Positions 34,113 to 44,750 of a DNA stretch of 64,000 nucleotides are shown here, in pieces. Source of the DNA: Sparassis latifolia. Taxonomy: Eukaryota > Basidiomycota > Agaricomycetes > Polyporales > Sparassidaceae. Below the pieces are notes generated by a model. The model was not told the DNA's origin. It ran no database searches and worked only from the letters and a program-made list of their open reading frames with translations. Every line of letters begins with the position of its first letter. Position 1 is the stretch's first letter. The translations under genes were made by a program, and so were the position numbers. The DNA is taken from NCBI GenBank assembly GCA_018466975.1, contig CM031563.1, forward strand, positions 806,001-870,000, in the 5' to 3' direction.

Positions 34113-36380
34113 ATCCCAGTGGAAAACGCGTATTGTGAGATCGCAGCAAGTCGCACGAGGTCGTGGCTGTGACCAGCTGCGACCAGCCGCGAAAATTTGG
34201 ACTATATGCGATCTTGCGCGAGCCCAATCAAACGTGGTCGCAGGCTAGCACAGTGCCAAGCGGGAGAATCGAGGCATTTCGCATCTAGTCGAATATTAAG
34301 CTGCTGTATAATAATTGTATTGTCGTGATTTAATACACTGTGACTACACTCGACGTCGTGTGAGCACCCTCGCCGTCGTGCGAGCTCCTGCGACATCGCG
34401 CGATCTACTTCGACCTGCTCCGCTCACACCCCGCCCCGCTCCCACCCCTGCCTGCGCCCCGCCCCGTTCCCGCCCCGCCCCGCTCCTGCCCGTACCCCGC
34501 CCTCGCACCTACGCACCCCTGCACCTACGCACCCCTGCACGCACGCGTGCGCCCATCCCCTGCCCGCGCACGCACCCGCGCACTGGCGCGCAACCGCACA
34601 CATCCGCACTCCCTGTGTTCGCCGTCGTCCCCGTTTTCACACCTGGATGCTGCCCAACACCTGTAATATAAGTAGAGTTAGTGAATATGTGTCATAGCAT
34701 AGATAAAGAATGAGATAAGGTAGAGAGGTCCGCTACAAAGTCGGTGCAAGCGCAGCTGTTCACGCTCAGGCTGACTGGATAGTCGAGGTCGTCCAGACGG
34801 CTTCTCGCGCTCGAAGTGTGCATAAAGGCCCGGCGAGCTCGTTAGTCGGGGTCGTCGGAAGAGAGATGTGTGACCGCGGAGCCTGCTACAGGGGGCGGGG
34901 GGTTTTGGACGCCGCAAACGAACCTCTCGCAGTGCGAGACGATCGCCTCGGTGCGCTCGGTCCTCGCTCGGTCCATGTGCCCCCCGCCCGCGCGCCCAAA
35001 TATCGATCCTCTGACCCCGGATTTCCCGGTATATGCGCCAGAAGTCGACGTGCCGTGTCCGCATCCACATCCTTGTACTCACCTGGTCATCCTAACTTGC
35101 CCCATCCCCCCACTTCTCAACTTCTCGATGCGGGTCATGTCTATCGTGCGCGCCAGGGTCGCGAATCGGCGAATGCGGCGCGCGGACGGGACTGCTCGGA
35201 TGTCTTCGTTCGGCTTTGGAGCCTGGAATGCGGCACGCGTACCGCGCCCAGCCGCTTGAGATTGAGGGGCTAGTCAGTGCCCCCCAATTGAAGGCGCAGA
35301 TGGAAAGATCATGGGGATCTCAACGAATGTGGATAGTATCGGATCGCCTTCTTATCGGAAGATTAGCATAACATGATCCACACTTGCACGTAGGCAGTAC
35401 TTACTACCGTAATCAGCAGCAACGCTGCAAGTACACCAGAGGGGGTCTCTCGACCATCTGATAAGTAAATTTAAGGACATTTCAGGTGCCTGGATGCCTG
35501 ACACAGAAACTGTCGCCGTACCTCGTCAATAGGGGCACATCAGAGGATTACAGTCAGGAAGACGAACACACATTCACATAGTCCGGATGTGTCGCAATGC
35601 GCACCACGCGTGCACCAGAAAGCAGTGCAAACTTGTTCTCCCGGAACTGCTGCGAGATTAGACAGGGAATGAGATGTAGAACAGTTCGCACTGTGCGGGG
35701 TGCGGGCAGCTGTGCGCACTCGAGCGTGGCATGACCGTCACATTGAGGCAGAGAAGGCTGTTGAGCCACTTCTCGACGGTGTCTTCGGCCGCATATAAAA
35801 TCGGTGTCTCGAGCTTGCAGTGTGCACGCTTTCGGCGGTGCCTTGACGATGGGCTTCTTGAAGCTCGAGCTTACCGCTGCATCGTCTTCGCCCGCGGCGG
35901 TGTCTTTAGTACGCGAGGGGTGGGTGCTCTCATGGAGCTGTTGGATGAGCTTGAGTGAGAGTAATCGGCCGGTATAATAAGCATCGTGCTCTGGAGGTCA
36001 GAGCGACTGGATGCAGGAGGACAAGAGCGCAGACGTGGTGGCGACATGAGTACGGTGACGCGTCCATGTCTCTGTCACATGATGAGCTCGGCGTGGGTGC
36101 AAAGAGATGATATAAGTGCAAGTACACTGGGCACAAGTACAACATATAGTATATAGCTAATCGAGACACGCGTGCAGGCAAAATTCGACAGATGGCGGCC
36201 TTACGTCGAGCAAAGTGCAATTCAGACGGGACATGGTACAGGATCGACGCGTCAAATCACAGGATGTCTCGCACGTGTTCGACCAGGTGAGATCTGGTTC
36301 GACCGCTTGCGATAATCCAAGTCAAGCCGCGATCTGGTGCGTCTTGGTTCGTTCTTGGAATATGCGTTTTTCACTGGGAT
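34113..36380. mobile_element. 2.27-kb TIR element, PIF/Harbinger-like target duplication
   Basis: The ends are inverted repeats: the left starts ATCCCAGTGGAAAACGCGTA, and the right, read on the minus strand, starts ATCCCAGTGAAAAACGCATA. 20 of the first 22 bases match. TTA flanks both ends (34110-34112 and 36381-36383), the 3-bp TWA target duplication typical of PIF/Harbinger elements. The interior has no recognisable transposase or nuclease; the open frames seen are short and low-complexity. Subterminal zones are rich in CGAC/GTCG motifs. It is most likely a non-autonomous or internally replaced element. Confidence 0.7.
34420..34640. repeat. C-rich, strand-asymmetric low-complexity tract
   Basis: About 220 bp dominated by CCCCGC, CCCCTGC and CGCAC units on the plus strand, with almost no G runs. 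It lies inside the TIR element. Proline-rich frames across it are a by-product of composition. Confidence 0.75.
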
Positions 36381-36918
36381 TTAATACTAGAACCCTTCAG
36401 TGGATTCCGCACAGACGTTTTGCGGTAAACCACCCGCAGTCGTGGTGCTTCTCGAAAAATGAGTGCTGAGCGAGGGCCTGAAATTAGCAACATTGTCGAA
36501 TGAGAAGTTGTGATGTCAGCCCGGGCTTCCAAATTCGACTTACTCCGGCGTGGGGTGTGACGTGTGACGAAAAGTTTCAGTCAGCGCCGCGGCGAGAGTG
36601 TGGCACACGGACGTTGCGGCGCCGCAGGTGCGGGAAAATAAGGCTGGGGCTAAGAAGGCGCCACCGTCGGGCGGCTGTGACAATGTGACACGGACCAAAT
36701 TCCATCGCGATGACGGGCGTGTTATGCGTGACCGCTGGAGTGGTCGAAATATGTCGTCACGGTCACTACCTCCGAGTGGCCAGTACTTGACAAACTACCA
36801 ACACACTGCTCGAGCTCGCGCTTTCTTTCACCCTACGTCTACCGTCAGGAGTGACTGGGTTGTTACTGGCCTGTTGTAATCACAGGCGGGGTTATTTCTC
36901 GGCATCCTCTCGGACGAC
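36381..36918. other. Intergenic, no supported gene
   Basis: About 540 bp between the TIR element and the HAD hydrolase gene. Nothing recognised. Confidence 0.45.
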
Positions 36919-38756
36919 ATGAACCACGTTCATATGCATGTGTTTCTACGTCCATCAATCTGCAGACGAACCTGTGGACGTTTGTTAGCTCTTAATTTCA
37001 CTCGGCGTGAGTAAGACTCCGGGGAGAATCGTCCTTTCGAGATGTTTTCTCCAGCCTGATCTCAAGTAGGTACTGTGCATCCGTTAACGCGGACGTTTGC
37101 GGCCTTCGCATTTGACATCGTATGTTTCGTTGCACGCCATAGTGAGGATATGCCAGTGACCATCTCCTTGGATGCAGGATGGCGTTCTCCTCCGCGGCTC
37201 TCAGACCATAGATGCGGCAAAGCGTGCCCTTTCAATCCTCGAAGGCAATAATCCCACAGGCATGTGCGTCGCGCGTCTGTCAGTAGCTTCTACGCGTGTG
37301 GTTCATTGACAGATTTAATGCAAGGAAGATACCGTACATCTTGGTCAGATACTTCTCATCCTGACCTCCACATGGATCAGCTCATGCATATTTCCATCAG
37401 GTTACCAATGGTGGTGGCGCTAGCGAGGAAGCTCGTTGTCAGAAGCTATCGAAGCAGCTTGGTTACCAGGTAGGTCTGTCTCCTGACAGTTCAGTGCATT
37501 CAGTGCATCTTGTCGATGCCAGTGCCTTTTAGATTCTCCCGAGCCAATTTGTCCAGTCACATACCGTTCTGAAATCCGTTGTTGACCTCTACGCCGACCA
37601 TCCTGTATTAGTCCTAGGCGGAAAAGACGACGACATCCGCCGCGTAGCGGAAGGGTGAGTATACTAGTCGAGGTTGCGCATTGACTCCGATCATTTTATT
37701 TTCAGGTACGGCTTCAAGGAGGTATACACCACACTCGACGTGCATGCATGGAATCCCGCGTAAGTGTCGCCGAATACCAGACGAGTTCCATGCCAACTTT
37801 GGCTTATCACAGTATCTGGCCTTACCATGAATTGACGCAGTCGGAGCGAAAATCCGTGAAAGTACGTCCTTAATCACCTGTACTGAAAGAACTATAATTA
37901 TTGACGGCCGCTTTCTAGGACGTAGACTTTACTCAAACGCCCATATCCGCTATCTTCGTTTTCCACGACCCCCGTAACTGGGCGCTTGACATACAAATTA
38001 TTTGCGATATCATTCTCTCCGGTGGCATTCCGGGGGGCCCTCCTAAAGTCACGCTTGATCTGGAGCACCCTCCGGTCAAGCTGGTCTTTTGTAACCCGGA
38101 TTTACTCTGGAAGGCAGGTTACAGTCAGCCACGGCTTGGCGAGGGCGCATTCCGGGTGGCATTCCAGGCCGTGTTCAAGGTGAGCAGACTCATGAGTATG
38201 GTGACTACGTCGGGCTAATTGGCTCCATTGTATAGGCGCTGACAGGCTCGGAATATCCATATGTGCAATATGGTAAGCCAACGAAGGCGACATATGAATA
38301 TGCGACGCGATTGTTGCAGCGGCACTACAAAGCACTACATGGCAGGCATATAGATCCGCAGCATGTGTCAGTACCTTGAACGTTCACCCATTGCAGAGAC
38401 CTTGCTGACAAGTGTGAACTGGCATAGATATATGGTGGGAGGTGAGTAAACATTTGTGCTCACTTCACCCGTACGGCTGTACGGCTGATACAATGCAATC
38501 TTTCCGCAGATAATCCTGATTCAGGTACTTGCAGTTTCTCTCGCTCTATATTATGTACTTCACTCCCTTCACAGACATCGCTGGAGCGAATGCTGCTGGA
38601 TGGTCCTCCATTTTGGTGCATACAGGGGTGTACGACCCTCATCGGGGACCGCCAAGTCATCCCCCTACGCACGAAGTCGACGATGTTGAGGAAGCTGTTA
38701 AGTGGGCGATTGAACGTGAATTGCATAGAGGAACATGTTCGGGCACTAGTCAATGA
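36919..38756 (+). CDS. HAD-superfamily subfamily IIA hydrolase (CECR5/HDHD5-like), mitochondrial
   Basis: Thirteen exons: 36919-37006, 37070-37119, 37178-37263, 37325-37343, 37401-37469, 37533-37654, 37706-37759, 37813-37861, 37919-38179, 38236-38366, 38428-38441, 38510-38524, 38575-38756; 379 aa. The N-terminus is Arg-rich and acid-free over about 40 residues, fitting mitochondrial import. HAD motif I is FAFDIDGVLLRG, with the Asp nucleophile and Asp+2 acid/base, formed across a junction. Motif II is in the VTNGGG segment, motif IV in VGDNPDSDIAGAN. The family includes yeast YKR070W and human HDHD5; physiological substrate unknown. Three exons are only 19, 14 and 15 nt, and two of them carry parts of motif IV. 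Confidence 0.92.
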
Positions 38757-39102
38757 TGTGATGGATGCACCGGGAGACTTACTTACTTCACTCTTGGACA
38801 TCACTGTACGACTTTCTGAGCAGAGCTGTGTATGATAGTGTCCATCTGGACTGCCACTGAGTATCCGTGGCTCAGAACACAACAAACCTGCGGATTGTAG
38901 ACACCAGAGGGAGATCCAATGCACGATCGATCAGATGGCCTCATTTGATATTGAAGATCTTCAAGATTCCTACTTTTGCTCTTGCACGCCTCACGCACGT
39001 ACGCCTTTCTGTGTCTATCCATTGCGTCCTCTTCATGACCGGTCCAAAAAGCACTTCGTGAACAGTACAGTGTCAGCCTCTGGAACGAAACTCTCGGGTG
39101 GA
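38757..39102. other. Short intergenic gap
   Basis: 346 bp between two plus-strand genes. The reading frame of the next gene is open upstream to an ATG at 38935, which is the alternative start. Confidence 0.4.
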
Positions 39103-40999
39103 ATGGAGGGACAAAGCATAAAAGAAGTACAAGTTGTGCCAACCGTCTTGGACGCTCCTCCAGTTTCATCCCCAAGTGACGGCGAGACCCTTACAAGTCC
39201 TGAGAATTTGACGGTTGATGCCGAAAATATAGGACATTCAACGAGAAGACTGGATAGAAAGGCGCTTGCCTTGTTGCTTGTGCAACACCTATCGAAGTGT
39301 GTCATCTCCTTACAGTCTTACAGCCAACTTACGCATGATCCCCCAGCTCGTGGGGGCTTCGTACAGCAGAATTTGCGATATACCTCTTCCTCATCACACT
39401 TTTCCCTGATTCATTGCTTCCTGCCTCGATATACGGGTTTCTCACTACGGGAACTGCAATCCTCTTGTCAGGCTGGGCTGGCCATCAGGTCGATATACGC
39501 CATAACCTCAGACTTGTGCGGGTATGCACTTTGACTCTCAAGGTCATGGCATGCAGTGCCTATGCCGCTGCACTTGTCTTGATGTATCACAGCCGCAACC
39601 TCCAGCATCCCTGGTCTTCATCCCTTGCTCGAGGCATGTTCTCTATCATCATAATATGTGGTTGCATCCACAATCTAGCTGGCGTTGCTATCTCTGTCGC
39701 AATCGAAAGGGATTGGGTGACAGTCATTGCGGACGGGTCTTCCGAGCATCTGACTACCATTAACACTTATATGCGGCGAATCGACTTGCTATGCAAACTT
39801 CTTGCCCCGCTATTCGTCTCTCTTCTTACTACGGCTGCTTCATATCCTTTTGCTGCCTATTTCCTCTGTGGTATCGAGGCGCTATGCATGGTGTTTGAAT
39901 TGATATGTTGGCACATTTACCTTCCAGTCTGAACCACGATATGCTTACCACAGTCACTAGGGATAACAATTGTCTATCGTCGTTTTCCTCAGCTCCAGGC
40001 TGCACAGGCTGCCAAAGAAGCTTCAGGAGTACATGCAGCTCAATCGAGCGCAGCGTCCAGCAGTCTGAAGACTCAAGTAATGACTTATATCAGAGATAGC
40101 GTGTCTGATTGGAAGGTGTTCACACATCATCCAATATTCATGTCTTCCGTCGCGATTTCTTGCCTTTATTTCACTGTGCTCAGTTTCGACGGTACCATGC
40201 TGAGCTATCTCAAGGCTGAGACATATAGTGACCCATTCGTGGCTGGCATGCGTGCGCTCAACGTCGCCGCCGGTTTGGCAGGCACATTAGCCATGCCATT
40301 GCTAGAACGGAAACTGGGCCTAGTGCGAGCCGGCAACTGGAGTATATGGTACGAAATGGAAGCCATGTCTTTTCGATTTTTTTTTGATATTACAAGCAGG
40401 TCAGAAGCGATTTGTTTAGTTCCCGTTCTCATCTCGTTCTACGTTGGAGCTCCACCGCCAGGTCATCGCGCTCCAGCATGGAATGCTGCACTGCTATTTG
40501 GAGGTTGGTGCTGCGATCCTTATTGCATTGACGTACAATAGGTCTCACACATTCCTGAATAGGCATGATGCTTTCTCGTATAGGCCTTTGGGCATTTGAT
40601 CTGTGCCAGCTCAAAGAACTACAAATCGCACTGGCTACCCATCCTCGGCGCAATGCAATGTTCGTCTTCTTCTTCCATGCCAGACACACGAGCCTGATGT
40701 CTGCGACGATTATTTCACCCTTCAGAACTGCTCTCCAGTACTCTCTACAAAACATCGCAGACATGCTCAAGGTATAGAGAATTCGCCTCTTCCCCAACAG
40801 CTCGCTCATTCTACTCCAGTATCTCCTCACCATGATACTATCTCGGCCTTCGCAGTTCAAGATCGCCGCCTTGACGTCTTTCGTGAGCGTGGTAGTTGGA
40901 GCATCTACTTATCTGGCATATGTGCGGAAAGAGCGCGGACATATCCTCCATCACGACTTTGCCGACATCATCCCCTTATTGAAACGCACAACGGGTTGA
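39103..40999 (+). CDS. Ferroportin-family (SLC40) iron exporter
   Basis: Seven exons: 39103-39296, 39347-39906, 39961-40348, 40400-40503, 40563-40659, 40726-40771, 40820-40999; about 522 aa. Family blocks are SWGLRTAEFAIYLFLITLFP, LLPASIYGFLTTGTAILLSG, VLSFDGTMLSYLKAETYSDP, GLAGTLAMPLLERKLGLVR and RIGLWAFDLCQLKELQ. About ten hydrophobic helices are visible. The N-terminal ~55 residues are hydrophilic, and an in-frame ATG at 38935 would extend them by 56 residues. Expected role: export of ferrous iron or another divalent metal across a cell or vacuolar membrane; direction and location are inferred from the family. Confidence 0.93.
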
Positions 41000-42706
41000 C
41001 AAACCACGCACTGTATGTAAATTTCACCTTGGTCAGCCACCGTCAACAGTACTGACATGATGTGCCCAAGTAGCGTATTTCAAGGCGCTATAGCTAAGTA
41101 GTTACGGCGACAGATTAGAAATATGATTCCGCGATCCGTAAGACCTGTATTCCAAATTCGTAAGACTGTTTCCCTGTACATAACACAAACTCTGTATCTC
41201 CAATGCATAAAACGACGTAGTTCTGTAGAAGCACGGCGTCGATGTACAGACGCGGTGCACGTGATGTAATACTCCGAACACGCGTCGCATTCATGAGTCT
41301 GCATCTCACATCTTGCTCCACATCCACCACCTTCTATTTCTCACTCGCTGCTGCAAGTATGCCCAGGACCAGCGGATCTTAGGAAGAGTCCACCAAGGCC
41401 AAGGCTCCGAAGACTCCCTCTTCCGGCGGCGCCGCTCGCAAGCGCACCCACGCATCAGCAGAAGACCCAGAAACAGTGAACCTCGCGTGAACAGCAAATG
41501 CTGCTACTAATAAAAAGTGGATTTTATGTGTCATCCGGTCGCGACTTGACTCCTGGGGTGGTGAAGTCATTCTTTGATCATCTCCAGCACGTGAAGGCTC
41601 TCGATGCCCAGAGGAAACAAGCAAACTCCGCCGCAGGTGCGTACGTTGGGACTGGCATTCCGGTACTCGCTCACTTCCGTCGTGGATAGAAGACACCTTC
41701 AACACCAACATGCCGTTCCCTGCAGGTGAGTATGTGCGCTCGACTCGCTTACTCGGAGGGAGTAGACGACGTGCTCGGTGAAACGGCCCTTCTTGGTTCG
41801 TCGTAGTAATCTAGCACATATGCACTGATTTCATGTTTCCGTTGCAGAAGGGTCACGCAGTCGGGCTCATAATGGGTTCTCGGAAGCCACTGTTCCGCGT
41901 GAGTACTTCCTCCACGTCGATTTTACCATGCATTTATCAATTATTATCAGCGGTCTCTATGCGCAGTGATTTGGCGTTCTCCGGTTCAAGCCAGGACTGG
42001 CCGATGTCAATGCCAGTGAAGTATCCACGAGCATGGAAGAGTTGGTAGCATGCTGATTCTGTTCCTCACAGGCCCTTCCCATCTAGCGGTATATTTTCCT
42101 CGCCAAATGATATGGAGTTCGGAGCCTCGGACCTGGGATTGAAAGAAGGGAAGGGTGTTGTTGGTACTGGAGAACTGGAAAGTCGGATGGAGTAATTATC
42201 GGAAAGTCGAGAGCACGAGAGGTCGCGACCGCGACCCTAGGTGGATGGCGGCTATCCGGGGCGCAGAGCGCAGCCGCGGTCAGTGAGTCGGACGTACGAC
42301 GTCGGTACGGCATTGCTAGCGCTATTGAGGTCATCGACAACGTTAATGTAAAATACATGACGCGCTCAAGTGGCGGAGAGCTAGCTACAGCGTCTCGTAT
42401 TCTCCGCTATTTTTTGAATGTCGGCCGCCTAAGTGAGCTACGAAGTTCCGATGGCCAATCATCCCCGAGTATGATAGGAGTTGTGGGTGTCACTTTGCGA
42501 GAAACAGCGAGCCTTTCACGAGAAGCGTTTGATGGCAGTGAGCAGCACACGGCCGCGCAAAGTCGCTTCGCGAGAGACAGCGAGGCCCACTCCGCGCAGA
42601 GATTGCTCCGCGAAATACATTGACGGCGCTCCCGTGCCAATTCCGCCGTTAACCTGTGGATAGACGATGCCAGCGCAACGCATCATCCTCTCCAGCGAAA
42701 AGGAAC
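41000..42706. other. Gene-poor region with one probable relic
   Basis: About 1.7 kb between the stops of two convergent genes. Apart from the relic at 41356-41700 nothing is supported. Around 42490-42620 the motif GCGAGAnACAGCGAG recurs in a short imperfect form. Confidence 0.4.
41356..41700 (+). pseudogene. Possible decayed small basic-protein gene
   Basis: An ATG at 41356-41358 is followed after seven codons by TAG. The same frame then reads on as a Lys/Ala/Ser-rich segment (STKAKAPKTPSSGGAARKRT) to a TGA. In another frame from 41498 a segment reads DLTPGVVKSFFDHLQHVKAL, which looks like real protein. The frames could not be joined with normal introns. It may be a relic or a gene whose structure I could not solve. 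Confidence 0.3.
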
Positions 42707-44338
42707 TCATGACCGACGCTTCTTTTTAAAGGAAGACGTAGACATCCCTGCCTCTACCATGTCCTCCCGGTCTTTGTCGTCTGCTTTGTCCCCTGTCTGT
42801 CGTCGTTTCCGACTTGTTCCCTTGGTTTTTGCTTCGTCCCGAAGCTGATTAGCCACATGTCGCCCCGCCTCCTCGACCCGCTCTCTGAGTAGAGCTATTT
42901 CCTGCTCGTCTGTCGCGTATAACTCAAGCTTTCGACCTATAGCTGCCTCCAGCCGCAGCATTATCTCCACATCGTACTGCGACACCATCAATATCGATTT
43001 CCCGGCTCGTCCAGCACGTGCGGTCCGTCCGACGCGGTGGATGTAGTCTTTGGAGTGAGTGGGCGAATCGAAGTTGATGACGACATCGACAGAGGGAACG
43101 TCCAGACCACTACAAAGATAATTCAATACAAATGATTTCATTTATAAGAAACTGACGAACCGACTCGCCAGGTCTGTGGCAACCAAGATGTTACATGAGC
43201 CACTCTTGAATTTATGGAATGCGCCTGATCTTTCACTCTGGGACAGTTCACCATGAAGTGGAATCGCGCGAAACCCAAGTGAACGTAGAATGAGAGTGAT
43301 TCTGAGAATGTGTGCCGTGAAGTCATGCTCTAGTCAAACGGGTAATGTTACTCACCTTTGAGTATTCTGGATCGTTCGCACAAAGATGATGATCGAATTC
43401 TGAGCTAGAGAGTTGACCAGATACACAAGCATAACCTCCTTTTGAACTAAAGGGTATAGAATATAATACTGCAGAAGTGTAGACACAGTCGTATACCTAA
43501 GTCATAAAAAAGAAAAATTCAGCGCTACTCTTTACTCAAACCAGAAGTGACAATCTTACTTGTGCGAGGACACTTCGACGCGTACGGGGTTTGTGAGACT
43601 TGCGCGTTGCAGCTTGGATACATTAGCTGTCATTGTTGCAGAGAAAAGGTAGGTGGTCCGCTCGCGGGGAATGACCTTCAAAATTCCATCTATCGAAGAT
43701 TGGAAGTCTGGATTCAAAAGACGGTCGGCTTCGTCAAGGACCTGAGAAGACAGCGAATAAGCATAATGCTACCAAGTTAACGTGTTAAGGCGCACGAGAT
43801 GTTTCACCGTCCGAAGGTTAAACCCCTTAGTCGCCTTGAGATGATCATGCAACCTTCCTGGTGTAGCAACGATGATGTGCGGCTTCTTGGCCAAACGCAC
43901 CGCCTGCTGCATACGGTCCTCCCCACCCACAATGACGACAGATTGTACTCCCATGGACACTCCCAGTGCTTCGAATTGGGCAGAAATCTGGTAGGCGAGT
44001 TCCCTTGTCGGCGAAAGAATGCAGGCAAAAAGTCTCTGAGGATTATCCCATAGACGTTGCAGTATGGGGAGGGCGAAAGCTACAGTCTTTCCTGACCCTG
44101 TTGGAGCTAATCCAATAATGTCTCGTCCAGCCAGAGCTGGTCCAATGCAGTCAGCCTGTATCTGCGTGGGAGTGGTGTATTCCAGCTTAGCAAGGGCTGT
44201 AAGAAGAGGATCGCATATTCCGAGCTCTGGAAAAGATTTTGCTTCCATCGAGAATGGACAGGCGGACTTGGCAGACTGAAGCGGGTACGGAGATGTCGGA
44301 GCACCAGCAGGCAAGACCCAGAAGGCGTTCCGCGACAT
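42707..44338 (-). CDS. DEAD-box RNA helicase, Rrp3/DDX47-like
   Basis: Five exons: 43796-44338, 43560-43741, 43356-43496, 43161-43301, 42707-43109; about 469 aa. Motifs in order: Q-motif region [29 protein letters not shown], Ia SPTRELAYQ, Ib [15 protein letters not shown] (exon 2), [27 protein letters not shown] and [12 protein letters not shown]. The tail is Lys/Arg-rich (KRRQ, KKKRRS). It best fits Rrp3, which acts in 18S rRNA maturation in the nucleolus. It lacks the long acidic N-terminal extension usual in fungal Rrp3 and has APTGSGKT rather than AQTGSGKT. It may be a divergent paralogue, or the first exon may be missing. ATG 44248 (before EAKSFPELG) is an alternative start. Confidence 0.88.
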
Positions 44339-44750
44339 GGACTCTCCTCATGGGTCTCCCGGACTTTTTGCACATTCCATCCAATTATATTTCACGAATC
44401 CTCTTCGGAGCTCGACAACTCCCCCTCACCTGGAGGCTGTTGTCCTCTCACATGTTGAAACCCAGCGAAGATTCGAGTCCTTTTGGCGTCGTGTAAACCA
44501 AGTGTAAACGTCGAGTATTCACTTCATTTCATTTCATTCCTGACATACGTACTCATGCACGCGGTGTAAGTGTATGATGCTAGCGATTCTGCAGAGGAAC
44601 GACATCTTCCACTGGAACCCGGTTAACGAGCCTATGTGTTCTGCAAATTTCGTACTAGCATTCTATGGTAGGCATCGTGTAGACCCATACATTGGAACCG
44701 TAAAGGAAAGAACGTGTACAAGAACGGAAGGACTCGGTATCACAAGCACA
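44339..44750. other. Intergenic, no supported gene
   Basis: About 410 bp: upstream of the helicase and 3' flank of the receptor gene. Nothing recognised. Confidence 0.45.

Noticed and set aside
34818..35273. Long plus-strand open frame inside the TIR element
   Set aside because: Arg/Pro/Ala-rich translation from GC-rich DNA, no transposase motif, and a rival frame on the other strand.
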